This document shows positions 40,040 to 49,434 of a stretch of 64,000 nt of DNA, in pieces. The notes beneath the pieces are model-generated. The model made no database searches. It had not been told where the DNA came from and saw only the letters and a list, made by a program, of their open reading frames with translations. The first letter of the stretch is position 1; every line of letters begins with the position of its first letter. Where the stretch lies: the NCBI GenBank assembly GCA_039180865.1, contig JBCDCZ010000002.1:5118-69117 (forward strand). The letters are read 5' to 3'. The position numbers were made by a program, and so were the translations under genes. Origin of the DNA: JBCDCU01 sp039180865. GTDB taxonomy: Bacteria > Pseudomonadota > Alphaproteobacteria > Rhizobiales > JACESI01.

Positions 40040-42694
40040 TCACCCAACGTCGCGCGCCGGGTCCTCCTCTTTCAGAAACTCGAACGCTGGCATGGGCTCT
40101 GCGAGGTAAGCCCCTTGTCCAAATATGCAGCCGATCTCCGTCATGTCCTGAAGGTGCTGGGCCGTTTCAATCCCTTCAATAGACGTTTCAATACCCAGTT
40201 TTCTCGCAAATGCCGTGATTGATTGAACAATAGCCTTCGAAAGAAACTTGTTCGAACCTTCCGACAAGAAAGTGTGTGCGATTTTCAGCCGGTCAAAGGC
40301 AAACCGCTCCATGTGGGAAAGAGACGCATATTCCGTTCCGAAATCATCAATCGCAATATCGACCCCGAGCGCCTGAATTTTAGAGAGTTCCCCCATGATG
40401 TCGGAAGCTTCCTTCAGGAACACCGTCTCGGAGATTTCGAGTTCCAGTCGCAGAGCCGGAAAATCATGTTCATCCAAAGCCCAGACGATTTGATCATAGA
40501 GCGCACCGTCACCCAGTTGACTGGCCGAAACATTGACCGACACACGCTGATCGCCTGGCCATTGGCTGGCGGTCTCGATGCTCTGTTTCAGCATCCAGTT
40601 GCCGAGATTGGCCATGGCACCGTTTTCTTCCGCAATCCGGATAACTTCCGACGGTGCGATTGGTAGATGCGATCTGTCTTTCCAGCGCAGTAGTGCTTCC
40701 GCACCGACCCGCTTCAGCGTTTTGAGTTCAAAAACAGGCTGGAAGTAAAGCTCAACATTCTCCTCGATGCCGGATGATCTGACGGCTCTCGCGACCTGCG
40801 TCTTGAGTTTCTGTTCCGCTGCCAGATCGTCGTCATAAAAACGGTAGGACCCGCGGGAGAATTCCTTCACCTTATAAAGAGCCAGATCGGCCTCGTTGAA
40901 AAGGCTATCAGAATCAGCGCCTTTTGCTCTCAAAATCCGGATACCGACACTGGCACCGATTTGAACGTGCTTTTGAAGGATCCTGAAGGGATGGCACATA
41001 ATCTCGGTGATCTTGGAGGCCATCGCCTCCGCGATCGATCGCGCATTTGTCTTGCTACAGGCGAGTAAAATCGCAAATTCATCGCCCCCAAGGCGCGCTA
41101 CCAGATCACCCGTCCTGACACACCCAATCAACCGCTGCGCAGCGCTCACCAACAATTCGTCACCAGCCTGGTGGCCATGCGTATCGTTCACCGCCTTGAA
41201 CTTATCAAGATCGAGCAACATCAAGACGATGCAATCATCGTCGCTTTCAGCAAGCCTTTTTCGCTCATCCAATGCGTCATTAAACGCGAGTCTGTTCGGC
41301 AGGCCCGTCAGAGGATCGTGCCTCGAGGCATGTTTATCGCGCTCGGCCGCGTGGATCTCCGCCGTCACATCGGAATGGGTCCCCACCCACCCACCGCCCG
41401 GCATAGGAACATGATTGGACTTGATGACCCTGCCGCTTTTGGTCTGGAACTGGGATGTCAGCGTTTTGTTGGCTTTTAAACTTTCATGGATCTTGCGAAT
41501 CTGATGGTCGATATCGCCTACGAATTCACCTCGGGCTTTTTCAGCCTCAAGCAGCGACCGAAAGTCAGCGCCTTCCCGGATCTCGCCTTCCGGCTTTTCA
41601 AAAATCTCGATATATCGCTCGTTCCAGACCGTTAGACGATCGTCTTTGCCAAAGACGCTGACCCCCTCATCCATGCTTTGAAGAATGGTTGAGAGTTCTG
41701 AGGATCGCTCACGGGCAATCTTTTCGGATTTCTTGATGAATTCTTCGGTTCGCTTTTGTGCGGTAATGTCCTGAAACGCACCGATCAGCTTTGTCACGGC
41801 CCCGTTTTCATAAACCGGATTTCCGAGCGCTCGAACCCATATTCTATTTTCGCTGGCCGTAACCAGTTGCAGCTCCAGATCCCAACCCGTCCCGGTTTCG
41901 ATGGCTGTTTCAACGGCAGAACGAATTATGGGTTGCGATTCCGGCGCGTAAAAATCGATGGCTGTCGCAAGCTGCGGCTCGTAGTCAAGCGGCACTTCAT
42001 GGATGCGCTTCGTTTCATCGGTCCACATGAGACGTTGCGGGTCGAGCGTGAATTCCCATCCGCCGACACCCGTCATATCCTTAATCTGTTGAAGGAGAAG
42101 GACAGTCCGTTCTATCTCTTCGGATTTTTCCTTTTCCCGCCGTTTTGCCGCTTCCAGTTTGGTATTGGTCTTGAACGCATTGATGAGGCCTTCCGCAACA
42201 CGGCCAAGATCAAGCAATTGCGCACGCTGTGCGTCGGTCAGGTGGCGGGGTTTCTGGTCGATGACGCAAAGTGTGCCGATATTGTGTTCACCGTCAATAG
42301 CGATCGGCACGCCGGCGTAAAAGGCTATTTTGGGGTCCCCTGTCACCAGGGGATTTTCCGCAAATCTTGGGTCGAGCCGCGCATCCTCGACGACCATCGG
42401 CTCCGTGTCCGCAATTGTGTGAGCGCAAAAAGCAACCTCCTTGCACGTCTCAGAGACGCCCAGTCCGACCTTCGCCTTGAACCATTGCTCGTCTTTGCCA
42501 ACGATCGAGATCAGAGCGATAGGGCAGTCCAGAATGCTTGCGGCAAGCTGGACAATCGCATCGAATTCCGGTTCACGGCCGGAATGCCATACGCCGGATT
42601 GGTTCAGGGCGACCAAACGGCCTGCTTCGTTGGGGAGTTTTGGATAGGTGTTCAAGATTTGATGGCCTGTGGGGTTTCGCGTCAAACGGCGCAA
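40040..42694 (-). CDS. GAF-PAS-PAS-GGDEF-EAL cyclic-di-GMP signalling protein
   Basis: This is an 884-residue soluble signalling protein. A GAF domain lies at about 40-180 (EFDAIVQLAASILDCPIALISIV), PAS/PAC at about 205-320, and a second PAS at about 335-450. GGDEF is at 455-625, with an intact LGGDEF (535-540) and an RTGD inhibitory site at 527-530. EAL is at about 640-875, with EALLRW at 666-671, DDFGTEYASL and EGIETAQHL. In the KID motif Ala replaces Asp (LKIAHTFL). It probably makes and breaks cyclic-di-GMP in response to a cytoplasmic ligand or redox cue. No membrane segment is seen. The start is TTG 42694, the least certain part. It is convergent with the LysE gene. Confidence 0.88.
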   Translation of the reverse strand: MRRLTRNPTGHQILNTYPKLPNEAGRLVALNQSGVWHSGREPEFDAIVQLAASILDCPIALISIVGKDEQWFKAKVGLGVSETCKEVAFCAHTIADTEPMVVEDARLDPRFAENPLVTGDPKIAFYAGVPIAIDGEHNIGTLCVIDQKPRHLTDAQRAQLLDLGRVAEGLINAFKTNTKLEAAKRREKEKSEEIERTVLLLQQIKDMTGVGGWEFTLDPQRLMWTDETKRIHEVPLDYEPQLATAIDFYAPESQPIIRSAVETAIETGTGWDLELQLVTASENRIWVRALGNPVYENGAVTKLIGAFQDITAQKRTEEFIKKSEKIARERSSELSTILQSMDEGVSVFGKDDRLTVWNERYIEIFEKPEGEIREGADFRSLLEAEKARGEFVGDIDHQIRKIHESLKANKTLTSQFQTKSGRVIKSNHVPMPGGGWVGTHSDVTAEIHAAERDKHASRHDPLTGLPNRLAFNDALDERKRLAESDDDCIVLMLLDLDKFKAVNDTHGHQAGDELLVSAAQRLIGCVRTGDLVARLGGDEFAILLACSKTNARSIAEAMASKITEIMCHPFRILQKHVQIGASVGIRILRAKGADSDSLFNEADLALYKVKEFSRGSYRFYDDDLAAEQKLKTQVARAVRSSGIEENVELYFQPVFELKTLKRVGAEALLRWKDRSHLPIAPSEVIRIAEENGAMANLGNWMLKQSIETASQWPGDQRVSVNVSASQLGDGALYDQIVWALDEHDFPALRLELEISETVFLKEASDIMGELSKIQALGVDIAIDDFGTEYASLSHMERFAFDRLKIAHTFLSEGSNKFLSKAIVQSITAFARKLGIETSIEGIETAQHLQDMTEIGCIFGQGAYLAEPMPAFEFLKEEDPARDVG

Positions 42695-42796
42695 GCCCTA
42701 CACCTTCGCCCGTTTACGTTAATGATCGGTATAAATGCCCCAGGTGCTTTCGCGTATCCCAATCATGTGGCGACCTATCAAAGCAGGCAGAGACCC

Positions 42797-43627
42797 TCAG
42801 TTCCAGTCGCCAAAAAACCTATCCCAGATTTTCTCGCCGATCAGGCAATCATAGCCAGAAACGCGTTCCACCCTCGCCTCTTTCGGTTTTAATCCAGCAA
42901 GTTCCAGGATCAGCTTCTGGCGCACCGCATCGGGGAAATCCTGCCATTCGCGCACGGGGATCACAAAGGCTGCCGGACCGGTGATGACGCAATGGCGGTA
43001 ATATTCATCGAGATCGTCAAGATGCCATTGCGAGCCGAGACCCTCCTGGGTCATCAGAGGCAGTCCGTTTATCGTAATACCTCGAGACGCCGCATCTGCT
43101 CGAGCGGACAGGACCGCGCGCCCGTCGTTGTTTGGCCCATCACCGGAAATATCGATCACACGGCGCATGCCTTTGAAGCCGTTTTCCTCAAATCGCGGAA
43201 TGGAGTAATCGATGATGCCGGAGATCGACGTGCGCCGGAGTGAGGTGTTGAAATTGGCTGTAAGTTTCGCAGCAAAGGCTTCCAAACCTTCGCGGCTTTC
43301 CACAAGTGTCCAATCGACAATGACGCGCTGGGAATAGCTCCCCGCCCATTCCACGTAGGTAAGCGCCACTTTACCATGGAGCCCGCCCAAGGTGATCGCC
43401 TGTACGACCTCATCGCTCACGAGCGCTTCGGCATAACCGCGTCTCTGAATCTCGAGTTCACGCGCTGTCATTGAGCGGGACACATCAACGGCAAGGATCA
43501 GTTCCACATCGACAGGCGTCTCGGAGCGGGCCGGAACGACAAGGGCCGTCAAGGCTGCAAGGGCAACAAGACCGGATCGGAGCGTGCGCATAGTTCGAGT
43601 TGAACGGGAATCCGTTCGCTTGTCCAT
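42797..43627 (-). CDS. DUF1194 (von Willebrand A-type) exported protein
   Basis: This 276-residue exported protein has a signal peptide (MRTLRSGLVALAALTALVVPARSE). A DUF1194/VWA domain follows, with the metal-ion-dependent adhesion motif VDVSRSM and the later VIDISGDGPNNDGR. The C-terminal GLGSQWHLDDLDEYYRHCVITGPAAFVIPV is typical of the family. The role is unknown; the VWA fold suggests protein binding in the periplasm. ATG 43627 is used. ATG 43591 (MRTLRS) is an equally good alternative and would put the signal peptide directly at the N-terminus. The GAF-GGDEF-EAL gene start lies 102 bp downstream on the same strand. Confidence 0.87.
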   Translation of the reverse strand: MDKRTDSRSTRTMRTLRSGLVALAALTALVVPARSETPVDVELILAVDVSRSMTARELEIQRRGYAEALVSDEVVQAITLGGLHGKVALTYVEWAGSYSQRVIVDWTLVESREGLEAFAAKLTANFNTSLRRTSISGIIDYSIPRFEENGFKGMRRVIDISGDGPNNDGRAVLSARADAASRGITINGLPLMTQEGLGSQWHLDDLDEYYRHCVITGPAAFVIPVREWQDFPDAVRQKLILELAGLKPKEARVERVSGYDCLIGEKIWDRFFGDWN

Positions 43628-43830
43628 GCGCTATTTGACCCAATAAAGCCTCGCCGCATCACCTTTTCGTCAGGGCGCGAGCAGGCTGCGCTTGATTGTT
43701 GAAAACCTTAGACTGAACGAACGTGGAAGAACCTAAAAGACGGCAATCAGTCATTTAACGCACGCCATCCAAGATACGGATCTTCGCGACTCCAAGGGCC
43801 ATTCACCGTATTTTTGATGCGCCAATCCAC

Positions 43831-44715
43831 CTAATCCAGGCGTTGTGTTCTCCAAAATCTGGGCGTTTGTCCAAAACGGCGCCTGAAGGCTTTCGCGAAC
43901 TGCGCCGGGCTCTCAAACCCTACGCTTTGGGCAACGTCAATAACACTCCTGCTCCTCCTGGACGCCAGATATTCAGCAGCCGCGTCCAGTTTTTTCTGAA
44001 GGACATATTGATAAGGCGTATTCCCGGTTGTTGCCTTGAAACGCCGTGAAAAGTGATGGCGGCTCAAACCAGAAATCTTCGCTAACTCATCAACGAGAAT
44101 CTGACGATCTATATGCTGCCCCACATAGACATCGATATCCTCAATCATACTGCGGGACAAGGGCACGACACTCTCTATTTCGTCTGAGTGTTCTACCTCC
44201 TGAACAGCCTCGTCCAAAAGCTGATGAACGATCATAAAGGCTGCGTATTTCAGGACACTATCGGAGGACATGCCCGGATTCGAATAGCCGATCTGCATCA
44301 TGGTTTTCTCAACCAGCGGATCGTGAAACGGCTTGGAAATGACGTCGTGCCGCAATCTGTTTGGCCATTTATCTCCAAAGACTGAGACAAGTGCCTTCAC
44401 CTCTACCCCAAGGCCGATGACTCTTAACTCAGGCCAAGAGCCGAAACCTGGAGATGAGGGTGCGGCGATACCGATGTCCCCTGGTTCGATGTAGGCATCA
44501 AAATCCTGTCCGCTTGTTTTCTGGCAAACGCGCCCGCCGCCGGAAACGCATAGCAGTACAAAAAGCGCCGGCACATTCGGAACCGGCCCGCTTAAAGCCT
44601 CATATGAGGCATCATACATCATAATCGAATTCGATGAATCGATCTGAATGCTGTGAACCTCAGCCCCAAGGTCGGTAAGACGCTGCTGAACAATACCTTT
44701 GGGTGGAATCGGCAT
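43831..44715 (-). CDS. AraC-family regulator (siderophore-locus A)
   Basis: This 294-residue regulator has an N-terminal AraC_binding-like region and, at about residues 195-290, two helix-turn-helices. The first is LVDELAKISGLSRHHFSRRFKATTGNTPYQYVLQKKL; the second is SVIDVAQSVGFESPAQFAKAFRRRFGQTPRFW. It is divergent from the TonB-receptor gene of locus A, with 161 bp between. In known iron-siderophore systems such regulators (PchR/YbtA type) turn on the receptor when the ferric siderophore is bound; this role is inferred here from context. AT-rich promoter DNA in the gap contains a motif shared with locus B. Confidence 0.9.
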   Translation of the reverse strand: MPIPPKGIVQQRLTDLGAEVHSIQIDSSNSIMMYDASYEALSGPVPNVPALFVLLCVSGGGRVCQKTSGQDFDAYIEPGDIGIAAPSSPGFGSWPELRVIGLGVEVKALVSVFGDKWPNRLRHDVISKPFHDPLVEKTMMQIGYSNPGMSSDSVLKYAAFMIVHQLLDEAVQEVEHSDEIESVVPLSRSMIEDIDVYVGQHIDRQILVDELAKISGLSRHHFSRRFKATTGNTPYQYVLQKKLDAAAEYLASRRSRSVIDVAQSVGFESPAQFAKAFRRRFGQTPRFWRTQRLD

Positions 44716-44764
44716 ATGCGCTCCCCAATGAAATCGCTATCACAACGCTAAGTTAACATGAGTA

Positions 44765-44778
44765 TTTTTGTCAAGTTA
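44765..44778. promoter_or_regulatory. Motif shared by both siderophore loci (locus A copy)
   Basis: TTTTTGTCAAGTTA between the AraC and TonB-receptor genes matches TTTTAGTCAAGATA at 58220-58233 (12 of 14 bases), which lies between the SIP and AraC genes of locus B. Shared placement suggests a site for the AraC proteins or a common iron regulator. With only two copies, chance cannot be excluded. Confidence 0.35.
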
Positions 44779-44876
44779 GCGAGAATACATCATTTCAGCG
44801 CACGATCGGGTTAGATATCATTCAATCATACCAATAGTATAGCCCAATCAATCGCAATAAATGCGGGGGCGCTTTG

Positions 44877-46994
44877 ATGAAAATTCATGCAACTTACAGT
44901 CTCTTGATGACGACCGCGCTGGCGGGGCTGGTCACTCCTGTTTTCGCGCAAGAGATCCAAACTTCCAACGGTACGGCGATCCTTCTCGATGAGATCGTAC
45001 TTAGAGGCGACAAGGTCGGACGCACGATACAGTCGGCAACAGCAGGCACTACTGTCATAAACGGTGAGACGGCAAATGCAGCGGTCAATCAGGACATCGA
45101 TGACGTTGTTGCCGCTGAAGCCAATGTCCTTGCCAATGAAGGGTTCTCACTGCCGTCGATCAGGGGAATCGATTCCACCAGCGGTGGCAGGCCAAGCATA
45201 ACGGCCGGTTCGCAACCAAGAACTCCCATTCTGGTGGATGGCGTGGCCTTGCCATCGAATGAGTCATCGGCGATTTCATCGGTTTCTACTTGGGATATCG
45301 ATACTGTTGAAGTGGGGCGCGGACCACAACCAACAAACACCGGGCGCAATGCAATCGGTGGCGCTATCCGCGTTTTCACAAATGATCCAACCTATGATTT
45401 AGAGTTTGCGACCAGGATCGGATATTTCAACCAGAACGGAACGATAAACGGCGCAGCGCTTGTTAACATTCCGATCGTGGAAGACCAGGCAGCCCTTCGC
45501 TTTACGGCGGAGGGAAGCTTTGGAGACAGTTTCGTTGATATTGTTCCATCAGTTCCGGCCGGTTTCGATCCAAACCAGGAGACATTTGGACGGGTGAAAG
45601 GCAAATTGCTGCTGGAGCCCTCGAGCCTGCCAGGTTTGAGTGTTTTGGTAAGTGTCGACCATCTGCGCAACGAAGAACCGATTGACGGCTTCGTGGATGA
45701 TGTCGAGGCTGTCAGTATCAGTGGGGCGAACCCATTCGGGCTTGTATCTTCCTTTGAGGAAGTCGATCAGACAGTCTACCAAGCCCGTGCAAGCTATGAC
45801 TTCGACGAGCGCTTCACGCTGGTGAGCCGTGTTGCCTATCTCGACAATTCGCTCCTCTTTGCTGATACCGGAGACGTCTTCAACTTTGGCTTTCCGTTCG
45901 CTTTGGGCGCGACCGGTTTTGACAAAGACCAAATCGAAGGTGAGGTCTATCTCCAATTCAGGGATTTGGGCGTCATCAGACGAGGTGTCTTCGGTGTCAT
46001 ACACAACACTGAGAAAGAAGACGGCTTTAACAGCGGCACGCTCGAATTTACAGCGGATGGCGAGATCAACAACACGGGTGTTTACGGTGAAGTCGAAGTG
46101 TCGGCGGATCGCTTCGTTGACGGCTTGACATTCATTGGCGGCGGGCGCCTTGAGATTGATAATCGGTTCCGCGACACCTTTGCTCCTGCGGGCAATCCGG
46201 TTGGCGCTTTCTACGGCAGCGAGACGGAGTTCCTGCCGAAAGCCGGTATTCGATATGAACCGACCGACAACCTTACCTTCGGCTACACATTCTCCAGAGG
46301 GTTTCGGGCCGGTGGCCTCGACGTTGATTTAACGGCGCCCATATTCGGTCTGCCACTCTCGATTTCCGAGTTTGGGTCGGAATTCATCAATCAGCACGAA
46401 GTGTACGCAAGAGGCTCGTTCCTCGATGGTAAGCTCGACCTTTCTGCCACCGGTTTTTACTACAAGTGGGACGATGCACAGGTGGAGGGCGCAGCATCTT
46501 TCTTCGGCGGCGGTGTTGTGCTGATCGGAAACGTACCCGAAGCCATCGGGTTCGGCGGTGAGTTTAATGCTGCATACAAAATCAACCAGCAGTTCAGTGT
46601 CAAAGCAGCTCTTGGTCTGCTCGAAACGGAAATCACAGATGCGGGAACGGGACTTGCGACTTTTGAAGGTTCGGCCCTTCCCCGCGCACCCGAATTAACA
46701 ATATCCGGTGGTCTCACCTGGCAGCCGATGGAGAACTTAAAGGCTGCGGTTGATGTCCGACATATCGGCGAAACATTCACCGGTCTCGGCGAAGCCACGC
46801 TCGATAACTACACCGTCGTCGATGTCTCCGCCGGGTATACCGTCAGAACCGGAAGTTCCGAGTTTCAACTGGAAGGCTTCGTCAACAATATCTTCGATGA
46901 AAGCTTTATTACCTTTTCCGAGGCTGGCTTCATAACTCTGACGGCGGTTGGACGCCCGCGGACTTTCGGTGCGCTCCTGACGGCGAAATTCTGA
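44877..46994 (+). CDS. TonB-dependent outer-membrane receptor (locus A)
   Basis: This 705-residue outer-membrane receptor has a signal peptide (YSLLMTTALAGLVTPVFAQE), a TonB-box-like LLDEIVL at about residues 36-42, a plug domain (LPSIRGIDSTSGG, PILVDGV, VEVGRGPQ, AIGGAIRVFTNDPTYDLEF), then a 22-strand barrel. The barrel ends at the final Phe (FGALLTAKF). The ATG at 44877 follows a G-rich site. The plug segment DPTYDLEF is shared with the receptor of locus B, so the two are paralogues. With the AraC gene in front and the MFS-SIP gene 60 bp behind, it is most likely a ferric-siderophore receptor. Confidence 0.93.
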   Translation: MKIHATYSLLMTTALAGLVTPVFAQEIQTSNGTAILLDEIVLRGDKVGRTIQSATAGTTVINGETANAAVNQDIDDVVAAEANVLANEGFSLPSIRGIDSTSGGRPSITAGSQPRTPILVDGVALPSNESSAISSVSTWDIDTVEVGRGPQPTNTGRNAIGGAIRVFTNDPTYDLEFATRIGYFNQNGTINGAALVNIPIVEDQAALRFTAEGSFGDSFVDIVPSVPAGFDPNQETFGRVKGKLLLEPSSLPGLSVLVSVDHLRNEEPIDGFVDDVEAVSISGANPFGLVSSFEEVDQTVYQARASYDFDERFTLVSRVAYLDNSLLFADTGDVFNFGFPFALGATGFDKDQIEGEVYLQFRDLGVIRRGVFGVIHNTEKEDGFNSGTLEFTADGEINNTGVYGEVEVSADRFVDGLTFIGGGRLEIDNRFRDTFAPAGNPVGAFYGSETEFLPKAGIRYEPTDNLTFGYTFSRGFRAGGLDVDLTAPIFGLPLSISEFGSEFINQHEVYARGSFLDGKLDLSATGFYYKWDDAQVEGAASFFGGGVVLIGNVPEAIGFGGEFNAAYKINQQFSVKAALGLLETEITDAGTGLATFEGSALPRAPELTISGGLTWQPMENLKAAVDVRHIGETFTGLGEATLDNYTVVDVSAGYTVRTGSSEFQLEGFVNNIFDESFITFSEAGFITLTAVGRPRTFGALLTAKF

Positions 46995-47054
46995 CGAAGA
47001 CATACCCCTGGAAAGGATTGGTAGTGCTCTCGACAAGTACGAAACAGTAGACCC

Positions 47055-49310
47055 ATGCGCTGGCATGTCTTATCAATTGTTGGACTGCTTTATGCCGTTC
47101 AGTTCATTCCCTTCTTTTTCGCCATTCTTGCGCTTCCGATCGTGATGCGTCAGGAGGGGTATTCGGCAACGACCATCGGTCTTGTTCAGCTGGCCGCGAT
47201 CCCTTACGTGTTCAAGTTTCTCTGGGCACCCTTGATCGACCGCTACAAGCTTGGAAAGGACCGATACAAATCCTGGATTGTTGTTCTTTCGAGCATTCAT
47301 GTTGTAAGCATCATTGCACTTGCGATCTTCGATCCCTCCGGCCCGCTCGTTCTTCTATTTATAGCATTGATGGTCGCCTGTATCGCAGTCAGCACGCAGG
47401 ATGTTGCGGTTGATGCACTTGTGATCTCTTTGCTGCGGCCATCAGAGCGAACAATGGGCTCGACCTTCCAGAACGCCGGGGCCTATACCGGAGCGATTAT
47501 CGGCGGCTTCGGATTTCTTTATATCTACGATAATATAGGTTGGACTATCGCCTTGTTGATTCAGGCGGGATTATTCGCCCTTCCCCTCATCGTGCTGGTG
47601 TTTGTCAAAGAACCGCCGCGGCTGCGCGGCGTACCGCCGGTCAATTTGAAGAACGCATTTCGTTTCTTCACGCAGCCAAGGATGGGACGGTGGCTTGCGA
47701 TCCTAGGAACGATGCGCCTACCCCTTATCATGACGATGCTACCCATGCGTCTCATGATGGTCGATCAGGGAATGTCGGCTGAAGAGATTGCCGTTTGGTT
47801 TGGCCTGTTCGCAATGTGCGCAGGCGGTGGCGCAACGATGATGCTTGGTCCTCTCCTGCGCCACCTTCCGAGAGTTCGGGCGATCTATATTGTGGGCTTC
47901 ATCAATGTTCCGGTCCTTGTCGGCGTGGCCTTTATCGCCGCCGCATTTCCAGCTGAGATCCGCTACGCGATCATCATAGCTTGGGCGGCGATCGCCATGA
48001 CGGATATCGTCATGTTCCGCGGTGCCATGGACAAGGTCCGTCCGGAAATACCGGGCTTTGATTTTTCCGTTCAAATCGCAATCTATATGATGCTGCCCGC
48101 TTTGACGGATCCGATCGTCGGATATGTCATTGACACGCATGGCTATTTACCAACCTTCCTGATTGCAGTCCCCTTGGGTCTGGTTCCCCTCGCCGTCCTT
48201 TATTTTGCAATTGCGCGGTTCAGCAGTTCGGCGCGGGGTCTTGATGGTGAACGGGTGAAGTCAACGGGCGTTATGGCCTGTAGAGACCCGAATGCCCTTC
48301 TTAAGTTTTGTGAGGAAGAATTCACCGAACACGGCATTACCTGCACCTGGCCTGAACTCAATTTGCTGCGTATGGAGGAGATGGGCTGCCTCGTCGAGAT
48401 GAGAGGTTTGAAGGATTCCGTCGATATTCTGATCGAGACACCAAGCGACAACTTCCAGGTCTTCATACGCGACGAAATCGTTGAGCACCTGGAGGAATTT
48501 GATCCCGTGGCGATACACGATCTGCGTTGGACGGGCGGCATCAAAGTCGGCGAAATGCCGTCTAACTTCAGAATCCTGCGCGCAAAGAAACGAGAACAAG
48601 TATTTCCGGGTCTCATGAGAGTAACACTGGAAGGCATCGACGTAGAGGCCCTTACCAGAGACGGTATTCATATCCGCCTTATGATGCCGGAGGAACGTGG
48701 CCGCGCGCCGGTCTGGCCGGTAATCGCTGAAAACGGCAGCACCGCATGGCCAGAGGGTGACGACAAACTGCATTCACGCTACGTGACAATCCGCGAGATC
48801 CGGATGGATGAACGTGAGATCGATGTCGATATCGCGCTTCACAACGGCGGTTTGATTTCTGACTGGGCCTGCCTCGAAGGCGATGAGCAAGAGGTCGGAG
48901 TCATGGGTCCGTTTGGTGACCCTTATCTCGAACATCAGGATAATGTCGTCATGGCGGCCGATTATACCGGTCTACCCGCGCTCGCCCGCCTCATAGAAAG
49001 CGCAGATCCGAAAGCGACCGGACAGGTCTTTGCGACAGCGCCCTCACAGGAAGAGCTGGAAGCCTACCTGCCGAAAACCGCCATGAAGATCACCGCTGTG
49101 ACCCCAGACAGCTTTTCAGAACAAATCGCCGATCTTGTCCGCTCCTGCACCAATGACGTTGTTTCTTATGCTTGGTTTGCCGGCGAATTCAGCGCAGCAC
49201 AGAAAGTACGCAAGATTTTCAAACAGGATTTCAGCCTAACCAAGAAAACACAGCTCAGCGTCGCCTACTGGAAGGCCGGATCCCCGGGACATACGTCCCG
49301 AGCAACTTGA
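47055..49310 (+). CDS. MFS permease fused to siderophore-interacting flavoreductase
   Basis: This is a 751-residue fusion. Residues 1-395 are a 12-helix major-facilitator permease of the RhtX/FptX siderophore-importer (AmpG/PAT1-like) group, with KFLWAPLIDRYK and STQDVAVDAL. After a short linker, residues about 405-490 match the DUF2218-type N-terminal part of siderophore-interacting proteins (LRWTG). About 500-620 is the FAD-binding part (RYVTIREI; VWP and GPFG motifs), and about 625-745 is the NAD(P)H part ending WFAGEFSAAQ, then LSVAYWKAGSPG. It would import a ferric siderophore and reduce it on the cytoplasmic face. In locus B the same two parts are separate genes. The frame is continuous, with no frameshift. 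It lies 60 bp after the receptor gene. Confidence 0.9.
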   Translation: MRWHVLSIVGLLYAVQFIPFFFAILALPIVMRQEGYSATTIGLVQLAAIPYVFKFLWAPLIDRYKLGKDRYKSWIVVLSSIHVVSIIALAIFDPSGPLVLLFIALMVACIAVSTQDVAVDALVISLLRPSERTMGSTFQNAGAYTGAIIGGFGFLYIYDNIGWTIALLIQAGLFALPLIVLVFVKEPPRLRGVPPVNLKNAFRFFTQPRMGRWLAILGTMRLPLIMTMLPMRLMMVDQGMSAEEIAVWFGLFAMCAGGGATMMLGPLLRHLPRVRAIYIVGFINVPVLVGVAFIAAAFPAEIRYAIIIAWAAIAMTDIVMFRGAMDKVRPEIPGFDFSVQIAIYMMLPALTDPIVGYVIDTHGYLPTFLIAVPLGLVPLAVLYFAIARFSSSARGLDGERVKSTGVMACRDPNALLKFCEEEFTEHGITCTWPELNLLRMEEMGCLVEMRGLKDSVDILIETPSDNFQVFIRDEIVEHLEEFDPVAIHDLRWTGGIKVGEMPSNFRILRAKKREQVFPGLMRVTLEGIDVEALTRDGIHIRLMMPEERGRAPVWPVIAENGSTAWPEGDDKLHSRYVTIREIRMDEREIDVDIALHNGGLISDWACLEGDEQEVGVMGPFGDPYLEHQDNVVMAADYTGLPALARLIESADPKATGQVFATAPSQEELEAYLPKTAMKITAVTPDSFSEQIADLVRSCTNDVVSYAWFAGEFSAAQKVRKIFKQDFSLTKKTQLSVAYWKAGSPGHTSRAT

Positions 49311-49434
49311 AACGGTTTTTTCCAGCTTTGAGCTCACATCTATCCGTCATCGGCGGAGCTACCAGCGAACGAAAAACGCGCCAGTGCACAAGCGCTTTCA
49401 CGTCCCATGAGGCGCTGCCAGACCATTGGCGTGG

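Noticed and set aside
41756..42892. Plus-strand frame of 378 codons
   Set aside because: It runs antisense through the GAF and PAS part of the cyclic-di-GMP protein and has no recognisable domain.
47055..49310. Possibility that the fusion is a sequencing frameshift joining two genes
   Set aside because: The frame is continuous with sensible linker residues and no start with ribosome site at the SIP part; long-read data would still be a useful check.
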